Counted from the first letter of the stretch, positions 31,423 to 41,904 are shown. The stretch is 58,356 bases of DNA from Symbiodinium natans (GCA_905221605.1 CAJNDS010000233.1:133649-192004), one strand, 5' to 3'. Notes: generated from the sequence alone by a model not told the origin. Numbers and translations are program-made.

Positions 31423-31692
31423 CAAAAATTTTTCTGTGCACCTTACTCGAACCGAGGTGCTGCAGATATCACATGTTGTTTCACAAAACATGACATCTGC
31501 TTTCAAGAAAATGGGCACGTGCTGCACTTGCCATTTTAAATGTCATGATGCGTGCATGTGTGTGCATCACAAATGGACACGTCCCGTTTTAAAACAAAAC
31601 ACCGCAAATGCAACCAGAAATTTTTCCCAAGAAAAATTTCGTGATACAGCCACAGAAATAATGCCTTGTCCATCGCGATGGAAGGCCGTCTT
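31423..31692 (-). repeat. E1 repeat A1 (5' terminal)
   Basis: 270 bp, identical by eye to 22647-22916. It marks the 5' end of E1; the adjoining host DNA begins GTCAGACTAC at 31693. Confidence 0.93.
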
Positions 31693-32260
31693 GTCAGACT
31701 ACAGAGGGTTTGCGAGGTAATGTAATGGCACGATATGCACATGGTGTTAAAACGCGACGGTTATCAAAGTGCAAAACAACACCCCCCTCGCCGATTAGTG
31801 GAAATGAGAAGGCGGACTTGCGCTGCAACCATGGACGACACGACTAGCGCACATCGGCCTCGGGCAAACGATTGCCTCGCAGGGTCGGAAAATTGTTTAT
31901 GCTCTCTAAGACATGCTCTCGGAGCTGCACGTCAAAGCATACATGAATTCAGTGTTTTTTTTGCGCTCTGTTCTTCGCCGACCATGCATCCTCTGAACTG
32001 ATACCTGCAGAAGGATCAATGCAGAACGTTTAGGACTCCCCTTGCTGCTCCCGGGAACCGGAAGCCGGGCAGCCGCACAAGACGCAGGCAGATCAGCAAT
32101 TGTACCCTCAAGCATTTAAGCCAACATCCATGCATGACGGTCGGAGCCTCAGCATGGCGGCGAACTTCTTTTCGCAGACCAATGTCTTTCAGGGATTAGC
32201 ATCGTTGCCTTCTTGGTTTGGGGTCTTTTCAATTCAGGTAGCAGCCTTCCGAAAACCTAC
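31693..32260. other. No gene recognised
   Basis: Host flank of E1. No ORF has recognisable content. Confidence 0.5.
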
Positions 32261-32386
32261 AAACCCCCACTAGAAACAGACAAGCCCCCACTAAACACAG
32301 ACAAAGCTCTGGAAACAGAAAAACCCCCACCAGAAACAAACAAACCCCCACTAGAAACAGACAAACCTCCACCAGAAACAGACAAA
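32261..32386 (+). repeat. 21-bp coding-like minisatellite
   Basis: About six imperfect units of AAACCCCCACTAGAAACAGAC. On the plus strand they read KPPLETD-type heptapeptides in an open frame starting near 32213. The frame has no other recognisable content. Confidence 0.85.
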
Positions 32387-32437
32387 CTCAAACTGCACCC
32401 TGAACAACAATTACATAATCAGCGATCCACCAAACTC

Positions 32438-32860
32438 TCACTGAATCCCATCAAACTTCCACTTGAATCCCTTCCAACGTTGAGTCGACCGCTTCTGTTG
32501 CTCAACAGTAAGCTGATCCTGCTGAAGTCTTGTCTCATCATGGGTCTTCACCGCATGCATCAACTCATTCGGGAACACTTCTGAACCCAATCCAACCCAA
32601 CTTGTCAACTTCTCCATCCATGTCAAGAAGCCCAGAGCTTCAGAAATTCGATCCTTCCATGACGAAAAGTCAATAGTTGGCACTCGGCAACCATTTGTCT
32701 GCCGAGCAAAGACATCCCTTTCGACATCCTTTTGCATAGGTGAGGCTTGGACTCGGGTTGCAACCCGAAACACCTGGGCCCCTTGCGAAGGAGTACCCAC
32801 CGGCGAAGCACCTAAACATCCCATTTCTGCTGTTGTTGCATCATCCATTGTTGCATAGAT
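32438..32860 (-). pseudogene. Retroelement gag-like fragment
   Basis: The minus strand encodes a 140-residue end beginning near MDDATTAEMGCLG. It contains FSSWKDRISEALGFLTWMEK, LTSWVGLGSEVFPNELMHAV and LTVEQQKRSTQ. Regularly spaced Trp and Leu in a helical context resemble the capsid-like region of copia-type gag proteins from dinoflagellate elements; this is recognition by pattern only. The open frame continues upstream to 33436 but there it is the antisense of a helicase fragment, so the fragment is truncated. Confidence 0.45.
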
Positions 32861-32899
32861 GATGTCACTGTTTTGCATAAACTGCTGCTGTTGCACAGC

Positions 32900-33243
32900 C
32901 AGCTGGAGGTGCCTCCCGCTACCTGGTGGCGCTGACGCAAGCGTGCTCGTGGTTGAGGAGGTTACGCGGCTCGACGTGGGGCTGTGGGCCGACATCGCGG
33001 AGCTCTCCACGAACCGTCGGGCGCGCTTCCTGCTGCTGGGCGACCTCTGGCAGCTGCTCGCGTGCAGGACGCCTTCGGGGGCGCACCGGTGCTGCGCTCG
33101 CTGAAGGACTTGCTGCTGCACGACCTGGCAGGAGGCTGCGTGCACAAGATCACAGAGAACCAGCGCAGCGACAAGGCGATCTTCCGCTTTCTGCGGTGGC
33201 TGCGGGTGGACGAGCCGGAGCAGCCGCCGCTTGAGGCCATGTA
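32900..33243 (+). pseudogene. SF1 helicase fragment (Pif1/RecD-like), frameshifted
   Basis: The plus strand reads SVLVVEEVTRLDVGLWADI (Walker B-like, with EE for DE) followed by RRARFLLLGDLWQLL, the SF1 motif III GDxxQL. After a one-base shift near 33060 come QDAFGGAPVLRSLKDLLLHD, ITENQRSDKAIFRFLRWL and a stop at 33243. The order and spacing are those of SF1B helicases; ENQRSD corresponds to motif IV. Walker A and the C-terminal domain are missing. It is unrelated in sequence to the helicase of the right-hand array. The GC-rich composition differs from the flanks, suggesting an inserted fragment. Confidence 0.65.
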
Positions 33244-33784
33244 GGCGGTGTGGGAGCGTTTCCGCGGCGGAGCCACCCCGACACCTGGTTATCCTCCACG
33301 CCCACAGGATGGCATCAACGAGCGAGACGCCAATCGTTTCTTTCGGGTGGTCTTGCGTTTTGTGATCCGCCATTTCATCGAGAAACAAAAGAGGGTACTG
33401 AATTGAGCTTCTGCGATATTCCCCTTTTTTCGACATTGGATATTCTGATGAATGCGATATATTCGCTGGAACATTTCACTCAGAATTCTTTGGTAAGCTT
33501 GGACGCATACGGACTTAGAGATCTCAAACCGGCCCGGGCCAAGGCGAACCAAGCACCACCCCCTAACCAGCCAACCTGCACCACTGAAGCAACCAACACG
33601 CAGAACCCGCCCAAGACCCTGACCCGCGAGGAGATGGACGGGGCAACAGCCAGCACACACGGCCCAAGACCCCACACCAGAAGCAACAAGCCCCTGGACA
33701 ATCAGCATCGTCCAAGACTACGACCCGGACCACGACCCGTGGCACCCACAACCCCCCACACTGACAGGGGGAGGCCTGGCACCC

Positions 33785-35230
33785 TTGCCCACCGACCCAC
33801 AACCGCAAGCCAAGCCGCCCCCCCCCCCCACACAGCTGCTGCCCCACACAGAAGAACAAGTACCCACACAGCCTTCACAACAACCACAACAGTCACAACT
33901 CGACTCAAGCAATACCCAAAACAAACCTGCGGAGGGGGCAATGACGCCGCCCCACCCCGCCACTGACCCGAGAGACTACGAGCCAGTCGCAGCCACACCC
34001 AAAGCACCACCTCACCCACCAAGGGCAGCGGACAGGGGGGCCGCCACACCCAAAGTCCCGCCTGCAACGGCGCCCCGGCGAAGCGAACTCCCAGTGAAAC
34101 AACCACCGGGGAGACCGGCGCACACACCAACCACCGGGGCGGACACATCGAGAACACCAGAGGCGCCAGTGGAGCGCCGAACCCCACCAGCAAGCAACCA
34201 CCCCGACACCACGAGCACGGCGGGGGGCCCATACACAACAGCGCCAGAGCAGCCGGCAACACCCAAACCACCACCGCCACAACCACCACAAGATGACAAC
34301 CACCCAGCCACGCCGACGGGGCACACTCCCCACCACAACCACCACCACCACCCGAGCGCACCAGCAGCGCAACACCACACGGAGCTCCAGCAGCAACAGC
34401 AGCACTCGGGGGAAGGACAGCAACACACTGCAGCGAGCGCGGAGGACGACATGGAAACGCCGGAGCAAGCAGCAGCACGCAGAGCAAGGAACAAACACGA
34501 AGGGCGGGGCGAGCAAAGGATGAGGAACAGAGCAAACAAAGCATGGCGAGCCTGGCTGAAGAAGAACTGGGCGCACGCCCATGCAGCACACCAGCAGAGG
34601 AGCTCGGGAGCAAGCGCGAGCGGGGACAGCTCCCGCCCCGATTGGGCCGAGATGCTCAACAGACACAAGCACCGACCAGAAGGAGGACAGGGGGCGCACG
34701 AAACAGGGGGGCAAGGCGGCGGGGGCACCGGCAGGGGCGGAGGAAGCGCGGAACACACGACCAACAACCAACAACAGTCAACCCAAGACAGCCCTGTTGC
34801 AATAGCATCAGCAAGCGGACAAGCGGCAGCGAGCCACGAACACACAACCAACAACCAGCAACAGTCAACCCAAGACAGCCACGAGTCGCCAAACCATATA
34901 ACCACCGACATGCTGCGGGAGACTCCGAGCATACAACCAGTCGCACCTCCGGTGATAACGCCGGGGAGCAAACAAGACACCGCGGACAGAGCACGATATG
35001 AGACCAGAAAGGAACAGGAACACCACCAGCACCCCCACCACTCCCACGCAAGACAGGGGGCGACGACACCCCAAGGGGGCAGCCGCCGGCAACCAGACAA
35101 GCCCGCAACGCAGAGGGGGGCAGCAAACCAACGCCCAAACCCAAACCCTTTTTTTTTTTTTGGACTGACGCCTCTTTACTACATCAGTAGCACAGTAGGC
35201 CGGTCTTGTTGGGCTCGACGTAAAGGGTGA
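33785..35230 (+). CDS. Pro/Gln/Thr-rich low-complexity ORF
   Basis: A T-poor plus-strand ORF with many Pro, Thr, Gln and His residues. A charged helical segment EQAAARRARNKHEGRGEQRM continues to WRAWLKKNWAHAHAA, and two EHTTNNQQQSTQDS repeats follow. An overlapping frame (33250-33966) reads LKPARAKANQAPPPNQP and ends just past a 12-C run at about 33820-33831, so a one- or two-base indel there probably splits one longer ORF starting near 33502. No domain is identified. It could be the ORF1/gag of a non-LTR element or a random product of skewed composition. It ends at a 13-T run (35149-35161). Confidence 0.35.
   Translation: MPTDPQPQAKPPPPPTQLLPHTEEQVPTQPSQQPQQSQLDSSNTQNKPAEGAMTPPHPATDPRDYEPVAATPKAPPHPPRAADRGAATPKVPPATAPRRSELPVKQPPGRPAHTPTTGADTSRTPEAPVERRTPPASNHPDTTSTAGGPYTTAPEQPATPKPPPPQPPQDDNHPATPTGHTPHHNHHHHPSAPAAQHHTELQQQQQHSGEGQQHTAASAEDDMETPEQAAARRARNKHEGRGEQRMRNRANKAWRAWLKKNWAHAHAAHQQRSSGASASGDSSRPDWAEMLNRHKHRPEGGQGAHETGGQGGGGTGRGGGSAEHTTNNQQQSTQDSPVAIASASGQAAASHEHTTNNQQQSTQDSHESPNHITTDMLRETPSIQPVAPPVITPGSKQDTADRARYETRKEQEHHQHPHHSHARQGATTPQGGSRRQPDKPATQRGAANQRPNPNPFFFFGLTPLYYISSTVGRSCWARRKG
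34751..34880 (+). repeat. Direct repeat inside the Pro/Gln-rich ORF
   Basis: Two 43-base copies, 34751-34793 and 34838-34880, 87 bases (29 codons) apart, differing at two positions. Confidence 0.85.
35149..35230 (-). other. Possible retroelement 3' end with A13 tail on the minus strand
   Basis: The T13 run at 35149-35161 is preceded, on the minus strand, by sequence ending GTAGTAAAGAGGCGTCAGTCC. The LINE ending at 16098 also has GTAGTAGGCTGAG shortly before its tail. The similarity is weak. Confidence 0.3.
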
Positions 35231-35589
35231 AACAAAGTCAGCGCACACAATCCGCCAGACACACCAAGCAACCACCAAGCAAACAAACACCAAAGAAACA
35301 AAGCGAGCAAACGCGCTGAACTACTAGATACCCCACGGACTCAGTACTCGAAGTCGTCAATGAAGTCCCGGTTCACAAGGAAGCACAGAGCTTGTGGGGG
35401 AATCGCAAATTGCGACATTGCCAGATTCTCAAAACCACCATCATGTAGCCACTGGTGCGACAGCGGTTATTCAAACCGAGGTCATCAGAAGAGGTTCGGA
35501 TCACGTACTCGTTGTCAAGGACAGACAACCGACACTCAATGGCGAAAGGATGTTGCAAGTCAGACTCCCTAGGGGGGATGAAAGATGTG

Positions 35590-35941
35590 CATATGCCCCA
35601 TGGTGGTCAGCCAGTGGGGACTTAACAGCAAGAACAATCAAGGCAAGACCGGCCCAGGGCACTCCATGGTGGTCAGCCAGTGGAGTAGCTCCGAGCTCTG
35701 GGTGCTCCATTCACCTTGGCGTACAAGTGCCCACCCAGAGAGGTGTCCGCGCCCGGCACAGGGGGCATATGCCCCATGGAGGTCAGCCAGTGGGGACTTA
35801 ACAGCAAGAACAATCAAAGCAGGACCGGCCCAGGGCACTCCATGGTGGTCAGCCAGTGGAGTAGCTCCGAGCACAGGGTTCTCCAGTCAACCTGGCGTAC
35901 AAGTGCCCACCCAGAGAGGTGCCCGCGCACGGCCAGAGGGG
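35590..35941. repeat. Tandem 176-bp duplication
   Basis: Units 35590-35765 and 35766-35941 are nearly identical. Each contains the word ATGGTGGTCAGCCAGTGG (or one-base variants) twice. A shortened third relative lies at about 36668-36785. A wider duplication pairs about 35311-35540 with 36390-36630, sharing CAGTACTCGAA(A/G)TCGTC and CAAAACCACCATCATG. Confidence 0.9.
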
Positions 35942-36109
35942 GGGCGAGAGTAGCTGCAGCTACCGATTCCACGGGGAGAGTCCACAGCGAGTTACCAAAC
36001 CCTTAACGCCACAGGGTTTATAATAACAACGAGGAACCTCCCAGTCCAGGCATCTCACACAAGGCCACGCAACCTTGGCGCTGGCCTGCGCATCGGCACG
36101 CATCAGGTC

Positions 36110-36400
36110 CCTCCAAACCCAAACCCGCGAGGTACGTCGGTAAGGAGATGGGAGGGCTCACATCACATTGGTGCCGAAGTGCAAGGATCTCCATGGTATT
36201 GCTACTTTGGTCCAATCAGAGCCTTCAGGTAACATCCACGCGGGCGGGGAGCCCACTTGCCCTGCCGCAGGCCAAGCTCAGACGAGGGTGACCCTCTAGA
36301 GTCTCAAGAGGGCCAGGTTGTTCTACAAGTGGGGAATGGCTCCCTGCCAAGTCAGCGGGTGCATAATCTCCACGTAGAAGTGTCCACAGCCAGCGCGCCG
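36110..36400 (-). pseudogene. Decayed copy of the alpha/beta-hydrolase gene (copy 1)
   Basis: In broken frames the minus strand keeps SPPISLPTYLAGLG and the DNA of the HFYVENMHPLPW region (GCATAATCTCCACGTAGAAG on the plus strand). Both correspond to the intact gene at 53376-54245, in the same order and orientation. It is clearly non-functional. Confidence 0.7.
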
Positions 36401-37024
36401 AACTGCTAGGTCACCCTGTGCACTCAGTACTCGAAATCGTCGAAGAGGCCGGGAGCACACATGTAGCACCGAGTGCGCAGGTGCGTCGCAAAATGCGACG
36501 TTGCCAGATTCACAAAACCACCATCATGCAGCCACCGATGCGAATACATTCAGCACCAGCCAAGGCCGTTCACGAGAAGGTTCACAAGTCCGCCATCACA
36601 GGTGGGGCATAGTCGTGCCTTGGCACGGGACGTTGCAGGTGCCAACCTTCTTGATCCGAAGTATAAAGTTGCCCCATGGTGGTCAGCCAGTGGGGACTTA
36701 ACGGCAAGAACAAAGGGTAGGACCAGCCCAGAGCACTCCATGGTGGTCAGCCAGTGGAGCCTCTCCGAGCACAAGGCGCAACGTTCTTTTGACTCACAAG
36801 AGTCTCGTCCGACGGCCAAAAGCAGGCATGACTGCTTCGTTCCAATCAGAGCCATCAGGTAAACCCAAGCAGGCGGGGACCCCACCTGCCCCGCAGGAAG
36901 CGGGAGAGTCCCCCAGTCGAAACTTCGCACTCAAGGCCAAGCAACTATCTCCTTGGCCGGTGAGGGTTGAGGGTTCAATAACCAGAATCAGACCCTCCAT
37001 GCCCAAACCGACAGAAGTCGGCGA

Positions 37025-37260
37025 GGAGATGTGAGGGCTCACATCACGCTTGGCCACCTACCGATGGGGAGGTAGTCATGTATGGCTGCTTTGACGCAAG
37101 CAGAGATATACACCCAAGCAGGCAGGGAACCCCGCAGCAACCCAAGCACAGGCGAGAATGGCTCTCGTGAAGGCCAGGTTGTCCACAGGTGCTCGATGGC
37201 ACATTGCCAGGGAAGTGGAAACCTGATCTCCGCGTAGAAGTGTCCACAGCCATGAAGCAG
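37025..37260 (-). pseudogene. Decayed copy of the alpha/beta-hydrolase gene (copy 2), with small fragments nearby
   Basis: The minus strand reads HGCGHFYAEIRFPLPW, QCAIEHLWTTW and, in another frame, RDVSPHISSPT, matching GCGHFYVENMHPLPW, GAIEYLWSNL and RDASPRISLPT of the intact gene. Smaller fragments lie at about 36830-36900 (GVPACLGLPDGSDW) and 37680-37710 (SPHISSP). The LPDG fragment is on the wrong side of the RDVSP fragment to be the same copy, so at least three copies decayed in tandem. Confidence 0.7.
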
Positions 37261-37790
37261 CATCCCCTAGCTGGTCTCTCCCAATTGGCATGACGCCGTT
37301 GTACGACAAGGGGGTGTCACCGTCCAGACGAGAGGTGGTCAACACTCAAGTCCGAGGGGTTCACACACGGTCGTAGCACATAGAAGCGGGCAACCTGCCC
37401 ACCTAGAGGGGGCAGAGGAAAGGAAGATTGGCCGTTTTACCGATGACAAAGCTGGAACATCCAGGCAGGACCGGTCCAGGGTAGTCCGTGGCAAATGGCC
37501 AGTGGAGCAACCACGAAAGAAAGGCCCCCCGTTCCCACAGGCACACCGCGGGGCCGACCCAGAAGGGTGTTCACAGCTGCAAGCTGTAAGCACACAAAAG
37601 ACAAGCACGATCCAATCCGTGGCATAGACCACGAGAGGGTTGCCAAACCAAGAATATCCCTAGGTAGTCTTGCGGCATGTATCGGCGAGGAGATGTGAGG
37701 GCTCACATCACGCTAGGCAGCATGCCATGAAGGGACTCAATGGTGCGTTCGCACGGCGTCAGTAGGAGCCCTCAGATGACAGTTTGCTGT

Positions 37791-39029
37791 CTATTGCCAG
37801 GAGCCATCCCAGTCCGGACGCCGGGAGCGATGGCCAGCTGAGGTGGTATGGGAACGCTTCCCTGCGGTACGGCTGGGCATGACCTGCATTGGAGGCAGCT
37901 CTTGCTCATCAACCCCCCACTCAGGGATGCCGTCCGGAATGGGGATACGCATGTATCTTGTCATTGAGGTTTGGGCCGCGAGCCACATCACCCGGACAGC
38001 TTCCTGGATTTGCCTGTACTGCACAACACCTTCGTCCTTATACTGAAAGGGGAAGGAGGTAACTGCAGCACGCAGGGCCGAAGGATCAGGGTCCTTGGGG
38101 GTGCCATGACAGTACATCCTAAACCAGAAGCTGTTGAGTCGCTGCTTGGTTGGATGTTTGGCTCGCATGAGCCCCTTAATGGCAGCCCAATGAGCAGGGG
38201 CTGCGTCATACCACACATTTTGGGGACGTTGGGGCCCATGCTTGGTGGGTGTGGTGCTGATCCCTTTCCAATGCGCATCAAAGATGACTGGCAGCCGGAA
38301 AGGGGCGGAGACATCCACTTCTCGCAAAGCTGCAAGGTCAGTGGTTCGCAGCTCCGAGAAGCGCCAATCATTCACCTGTGCCTCGGGTTCGTCCTCCGCG
38401 TCCGACATGTCATCCATCGGGCAGGGAGAGCCTTCGTTAGTTTCGGAAGAGATGCTGACGACCTCCGGCGAGGTTGCTGCAGTGTTCGCTTCCACAGGCG
38501 CAGCACAGGGCGAGGAGAGCAAGCACTCTAGGGGCAACACTCGCCGTAGAAAAACAGCCATTCTGTGAGAAGTGTCAGGCCATTCCAAGTTAAAAACTGA
38601 CCAAAAATGTTCAATGTTTTGGTTGGCCACCGAGGCCGCAAGAGCAAGCCGGATGGCGTCAAGGAAATGGGCAGGGGGGAGGCCCGGCCTAAATTCTTGA
38701 TAGTGCCTTTGCCCAAGTGTCTGTGTGCCCTGCAGCGTGATGCCTAGGAACGTATTCAGGCTGGGCTGGGCAAGCCTGGCCGTTTCCACGTCCGTGTGCT
38801 TAGCAGCTGCGGCCCATGCCTGCAAGGCTTCTTGGGAGGCTTGGCCAGTGACTTGTGGCAGTCCACTGTGCGCGTCCCGTCCTAATCCCATCCAGAGATG
38901 CTGTGTGCGTGGGCCGTGTCCGGGGGCTGGGTGGACGTCGTACGCCAGGCGGCGGGTCCCTAATGTTGCCGCCACTACGGGGTGGACACGAGGCGGCGCT
39001 ACCCCCTCCGATCCTGTGATCAACTTCAC
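37791..39029 (-). CDS. Unknown protein of the right-hand ORF array (about 366-412 aa)
   Basis: The first ATG in the frame is at about 38891; the frame is open to 39029, abutting the stop of the helicase-like ORF. Parts have real-protein character: EHFWSVFNLEWPDTSHR, SFWFRMYCHGTPKDPD and RYMRIPIPDGIPEWGVDEQE. There is an acidic patch near DDMSDAEDEPE and a basic C-terminus. I recognise no family. The Trp-rich regions do not look like low-complexity artefacts. It is the last ORF of the array on this strand, and the tandem repeats and hydrolase fragments begin just beyond it. Confidence 0.55.
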   Translation of the reverse strand: MKLITGSEGVAPPRVHPVVAATLGTRRLAYDVHPAPGHGPRTQHLWMGLGRDAHSGLPQVTGQASQEALQAWAAAAKHTDVETARLAQPSLNTFLGITLQGTQTLGQRHYQEFRPGLPPAHFLDAIRLALAASVANQNIEHFWSVFNLEWPDTSHRMAVFLRRVLPLECLLSSPCAAPVEANTAATSPEVVSISSETNEGSPCPMDDMSDAEDEPEAQVNDWRFSELRTTDLAALREVDVSAPFRLPVIFDAHWKGISTTPTKHGPQRPQNVWYDAAPAHWAAIKGLMRAKHPTKQRLNSFWFRMYCHGTPKDPDPSALRAAVTSFPFQYKDEGVVQYRQIQEAVRVMWLAAQTSMTRYMRIPIPDGIPEWGVDEQELPPMQVMPSRTAGKRSHTTSAGHRSRRPDWDGSWQ

Positions 39030-41350
39030 TAGAGGGAGTCGTCACACAAGCATCCAGAGCAATAGGACTCGCGGCCGGCACAACCGCAGGCTCTTTCGTT
39101 GCAGGCTCCTTCGTCAGTGGTCCTCTCTCCCGCGTTGGGGTGCCGCAAGGGGTTCGGGAAACGTGGCTGGAGCCATGGTGTACCCCACCGCTCGCCATGG
39201 CGCGCGTTTGTGGTAGCCTCGCCTTGGGCTGGCGACTGCTGCGGCGTAGGAACCTCGACTGCAGTAGCAACTACCACGTCGGGACTGTTACTACCCGCGG
39301 GCACAGGGCAGTTTCCCGGAGAGTCCACATCAATCGCAGTTTCGGAGGCAGCCTTACCCGTACGAACAAGTAGGAGGTGAAGACCACGGGGGGCTCGCAG
39401 TATGCCGGCCTTGTGTTCGAAATCCGGGTCAGCGCGTTGAGCCGATCCCCGCTTGGGCGGCATCCGAATGCTGGTGTCCCCTAGCAAGCAGGTGAGGTAC
39501 TGGGCGACTCCATCTCCTTCCCTCACCGGCTGGAAGGGGACACAATACACAGCATTGGGCAGGGGCTCCAGGACGAAGCCGCGCGTTTGCAGACTAACAA
39601 TGGTGCCCGAGTAGGAGTTGGAGGTGAAAGAGGGACTCCCCCATCCTTCTTGCTGAAGTGTGCGGTAAAAAACCTCCCGCTTATCTCCCCAGGTGGCCTT
39701 CAAAGCCCACGCTTGATGCAGGGGTGGTGTTCCAAAGAGGTCCAGCCCAACTTTGCGTTCCGCAGGCAGCACGATGCTGGCTACTGTCCGTTCTCGGAAG
39801 GCTTGCTTGTGTAATGCCGTTGCAATGCCAGGGCCATCCATGCTCCACAAGCTGGCTTGTGTGCGCACATATTCAGCGCATTCAATTAGGCCCCCGGTTG
39901 CGCAGGCCGCCATTTGGAAGCATGCACCTATACCATCAGAGTAGTGCGGTGCCACGAAAACCAAAGCCCCAAGCCCTCTCGTGAAGGAGGAGGTGGCTCG
40001 GGCAAACCCTGCCTCGCTACTAAACAGGAATCCAGAAGCCCGACATGTCACAAAGACACATATCCCAAATGTGGGGCCAGTGGAGCAGGCCGTGGTGATA
40101 GCGCCGAAGAAGCGTTTAAGGGACCCTATGCGATTCATGAGGAAGGTCCGAAACGTCACAAGGCTCCAAGTGTTGGGCGCGCCAGTCAGCGGGAAGTCTT
40201 CCGCGGTTTGGCAGGCTTCAAGTAGGCTCATATCGTCATCGCCCAGTGGGTCTGCGGGGAGACTCAACTGCAGCATAAACTTCATTTGGGTAACAATCCT
40301 GGCATACTGAGAGACCATCCCGATAGGGGAGTCAGGATAGACCTGGTGCCCAAAAGTGAGCACAATGTCCGCCAGGACCATGCTGAGGTCGTAGCTTCTG
40401 CCTATTTTGGTTTGGGTCTCATCCTGATCTTGCACCCGTACCCATCGACACGTTTCCATCCACCTGCCTGCAAGGCTACGCAGTGGCCGCCCAAGCGACA
40501 TGCGTATAGAATGGCAGCAATCTCAGGAGGGAGGCGCATGGATGAACAGAGCGAGAGGTTGACAGCCGGTCCGACAATGGCCTTCAGCCCGGCGGCCTGC
40601 ATGACTGTCTCGGCTTGCTTCGGTTTGACGATGCTTATCCAGAGAATCGATTCCAGCATCGAGACCGCTGAGAACAATACCTCAGACGCTCCAGAGGAAC
40701 GGTGGGGCTTGCCCCAAGAGGGCATCTCGCCTTGTCCCTTTTTCCACGGCCGGAACTTTGGGCCGTTTGCCGCAAAAGGGCCGCAGGCAAGGTGGCTGGC
40801 GTGTGGAGGTCGGCAGGGACCGCATTGAGGCCACAAATCTTTTGCTCCAACAACTCCGTGACGAAGTGGTAATTGGGTCGCGATCCTCCAGCGGGCTGTC
40901 TGTGGTCGCCAATCATGACATCAAGTGCATGCTTGATGTGCGCCAGAATGGTGTTGGAACCAGGCGTGCCCAATTGCTGGGCTTCATCTCGGAGGAGCAA
41001 CTCAACATCCTTTAGACGGTTAATGAGCTGCGAGTAGGGAAAGCTAAGCCTTGCCACAATCGTACCATGTGTCGTGGCTACAAGTAGCCCCCGGTACAAA
41101 TCGTGCACATCAAAAGGGAGCTTATGTGTGTCCTTCTCCTTGTTACCCGGTATGCGAACGATGCGGCTGCGAACAAATTCATTGCTAGCAGTCGTGAGCC
41201 TATCAACCGCTTCGACATAGGCCCGAACCGATTCATTGCCATGAGCGGTGTACAGGGTGAGCCGGCTCGTCAGGCACGCAAGGAGTACTCCTAGAAACGC
41301 GCAGGATCGTGTCTTCCCGCTGCCGGGCGCACCCGTTATGAATACAGAAG
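39029..41350 (-). pseudogene. SF1 helicase, 3' part (disrupted by E2 and frameshifts)
   Basis: Minus strand from the edge of E2: FITGAPGSGKT (Walker A, about 41335), LLLRDEAQQL (Walker B), MIGDHRQP (motif III), all in one frame to about 40700. A second frame follows with LSLCSSMRLPPEIAAILY. Then the frame of the ORF 39029-40501 has MVSQYARIV and GFLFSSEAGFARATSSFTRG, corresponding to SF1 motif VI (R-x-x-V-A-x-T-R-A). The order matches UPF1-like SF1 helicases. Two frame changes (about 40700 and 40500) suggest decay or sequencing errors. The C-terminal 170 residues are disordered and Pro/Thr-rich. The N-terminal part lies on the other side of E2 at 48146-48644. Confidence 0.75.
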
Positions 41351-41557
41351 CAAACCCCAGGCTCCCTCAACGGCCTTGCCCAGATGCAGAGCCGCGCTTT
41401 TGCCTTGAAGCGCGAAAGAAGTGCAGTCGTGCTCGGCCTGTGGAAGCTGAAGGAAACGACTTGGGAGTTTGCCTCAGAGAGCCGGCTGCTTTTGCAGCAA
41501 CTTGAAACTCAAAGAGCGAGGGCCCTCTTGGAGCAGAAATGGTCTGCACATTGTCCC
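41351..41557 (-). repeat. E2 repeat B2 (3' terminal)
   Basis: 207 bp, identical by eye to 41664-41870. Confidence 0.95.
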
Positions 41558-41585
41558 GCCCAAAATGGCCTTGGGTAGGCCCCGG

Positions 41586-41663
41586 GAGAGACTTGAATCA
41601 TCATGTTACAGCGGGCAATCTTGCCTACCGTCTGCCACAGGTTTATACACGTCAAGACTGTAA
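41586..41663 (-). repeat. E2 repeat A2 (internal)
   Basis: 78 bp, identical by eye to 48068-48145. Confidence 0.95.
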
Positions 41664-41870
41664 CAAACCCCAGGCTCCCTCAACGGCCTTGCCCAGATGC
41701 AGAGCCGCGCTTTTGCCTTGAAGCGCGAAAGAAGTGCAGTCGTGCTCGGCCTGTGGAAGCTGAAGGAAACGACTTGGGAGTTTGCCTCAGAGAGCCGGCT
41801 GCTTTTGCAGCAACTTGAAACTCAAAGAGCGAGGGCCCTCTTGGAGCAGAAATGGTCTGCACATTGTCCC
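41664..41870 (-). repeat. E2 repeat B1 (internal)
   Basis: 207 bp, identical to B2 and directly abutting A2; the A2/B1 joint reproduces the expected circle junction. Confidence 0.95.
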
Positions 41871-41904
41871 ATTCCCATATCCAAAGCCCTGGATGAGCGT
41901 CAGC

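Larger units (their letters stand above)
22320..31692 (-). mobile_element. E1: tyrosine-recombinase retrotransposon with split direct repeats (9373 bp)
   Basis: Reading on the minus strand: A1 (31692-31423), coiled-coil ORF, YR ORF, Gag, Pol, B1 (23222-22915), A2 (22916-22647), an approximately 19-bp spacer, B2 (22627-22320). A1 equals A2 (270 bp) and B1 equals B2 (308 bp) by eye, so insertion is recent. This A1...B1-A2-B2 arrangement is the hallmark of Ngaro-type DIRS-like elements, which integrate through a circular intermediate using a tyrosine recombinase and leave no target duplication. A2 and B1 overlap by a TT dinucleotide that also occurs at both outer edges, suggesting a 2-bp crossover core. 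The YR lies upstream of Gag-Pol, which is unusual. Confidence 0.9.

Noticed and set aside
32861-33436. 5' half of the 332-codon minus-strand ORF
   Set aside because: It reads the helicase fragment backwards; only the 3' 140 codons look like protein.
34012-35100. 362-codon minus-strand ORF rich in Cys, Trp and Val
   Set aside because: Antisense of the T-poor Pro/Gln ORF; the composition is explained by strand skew.
41339-41862. Small ORFs in the E2 B repeats and A2
   Set aside because: Non-coding repeat DNA; identical ORFs simply reflect repeat identity.
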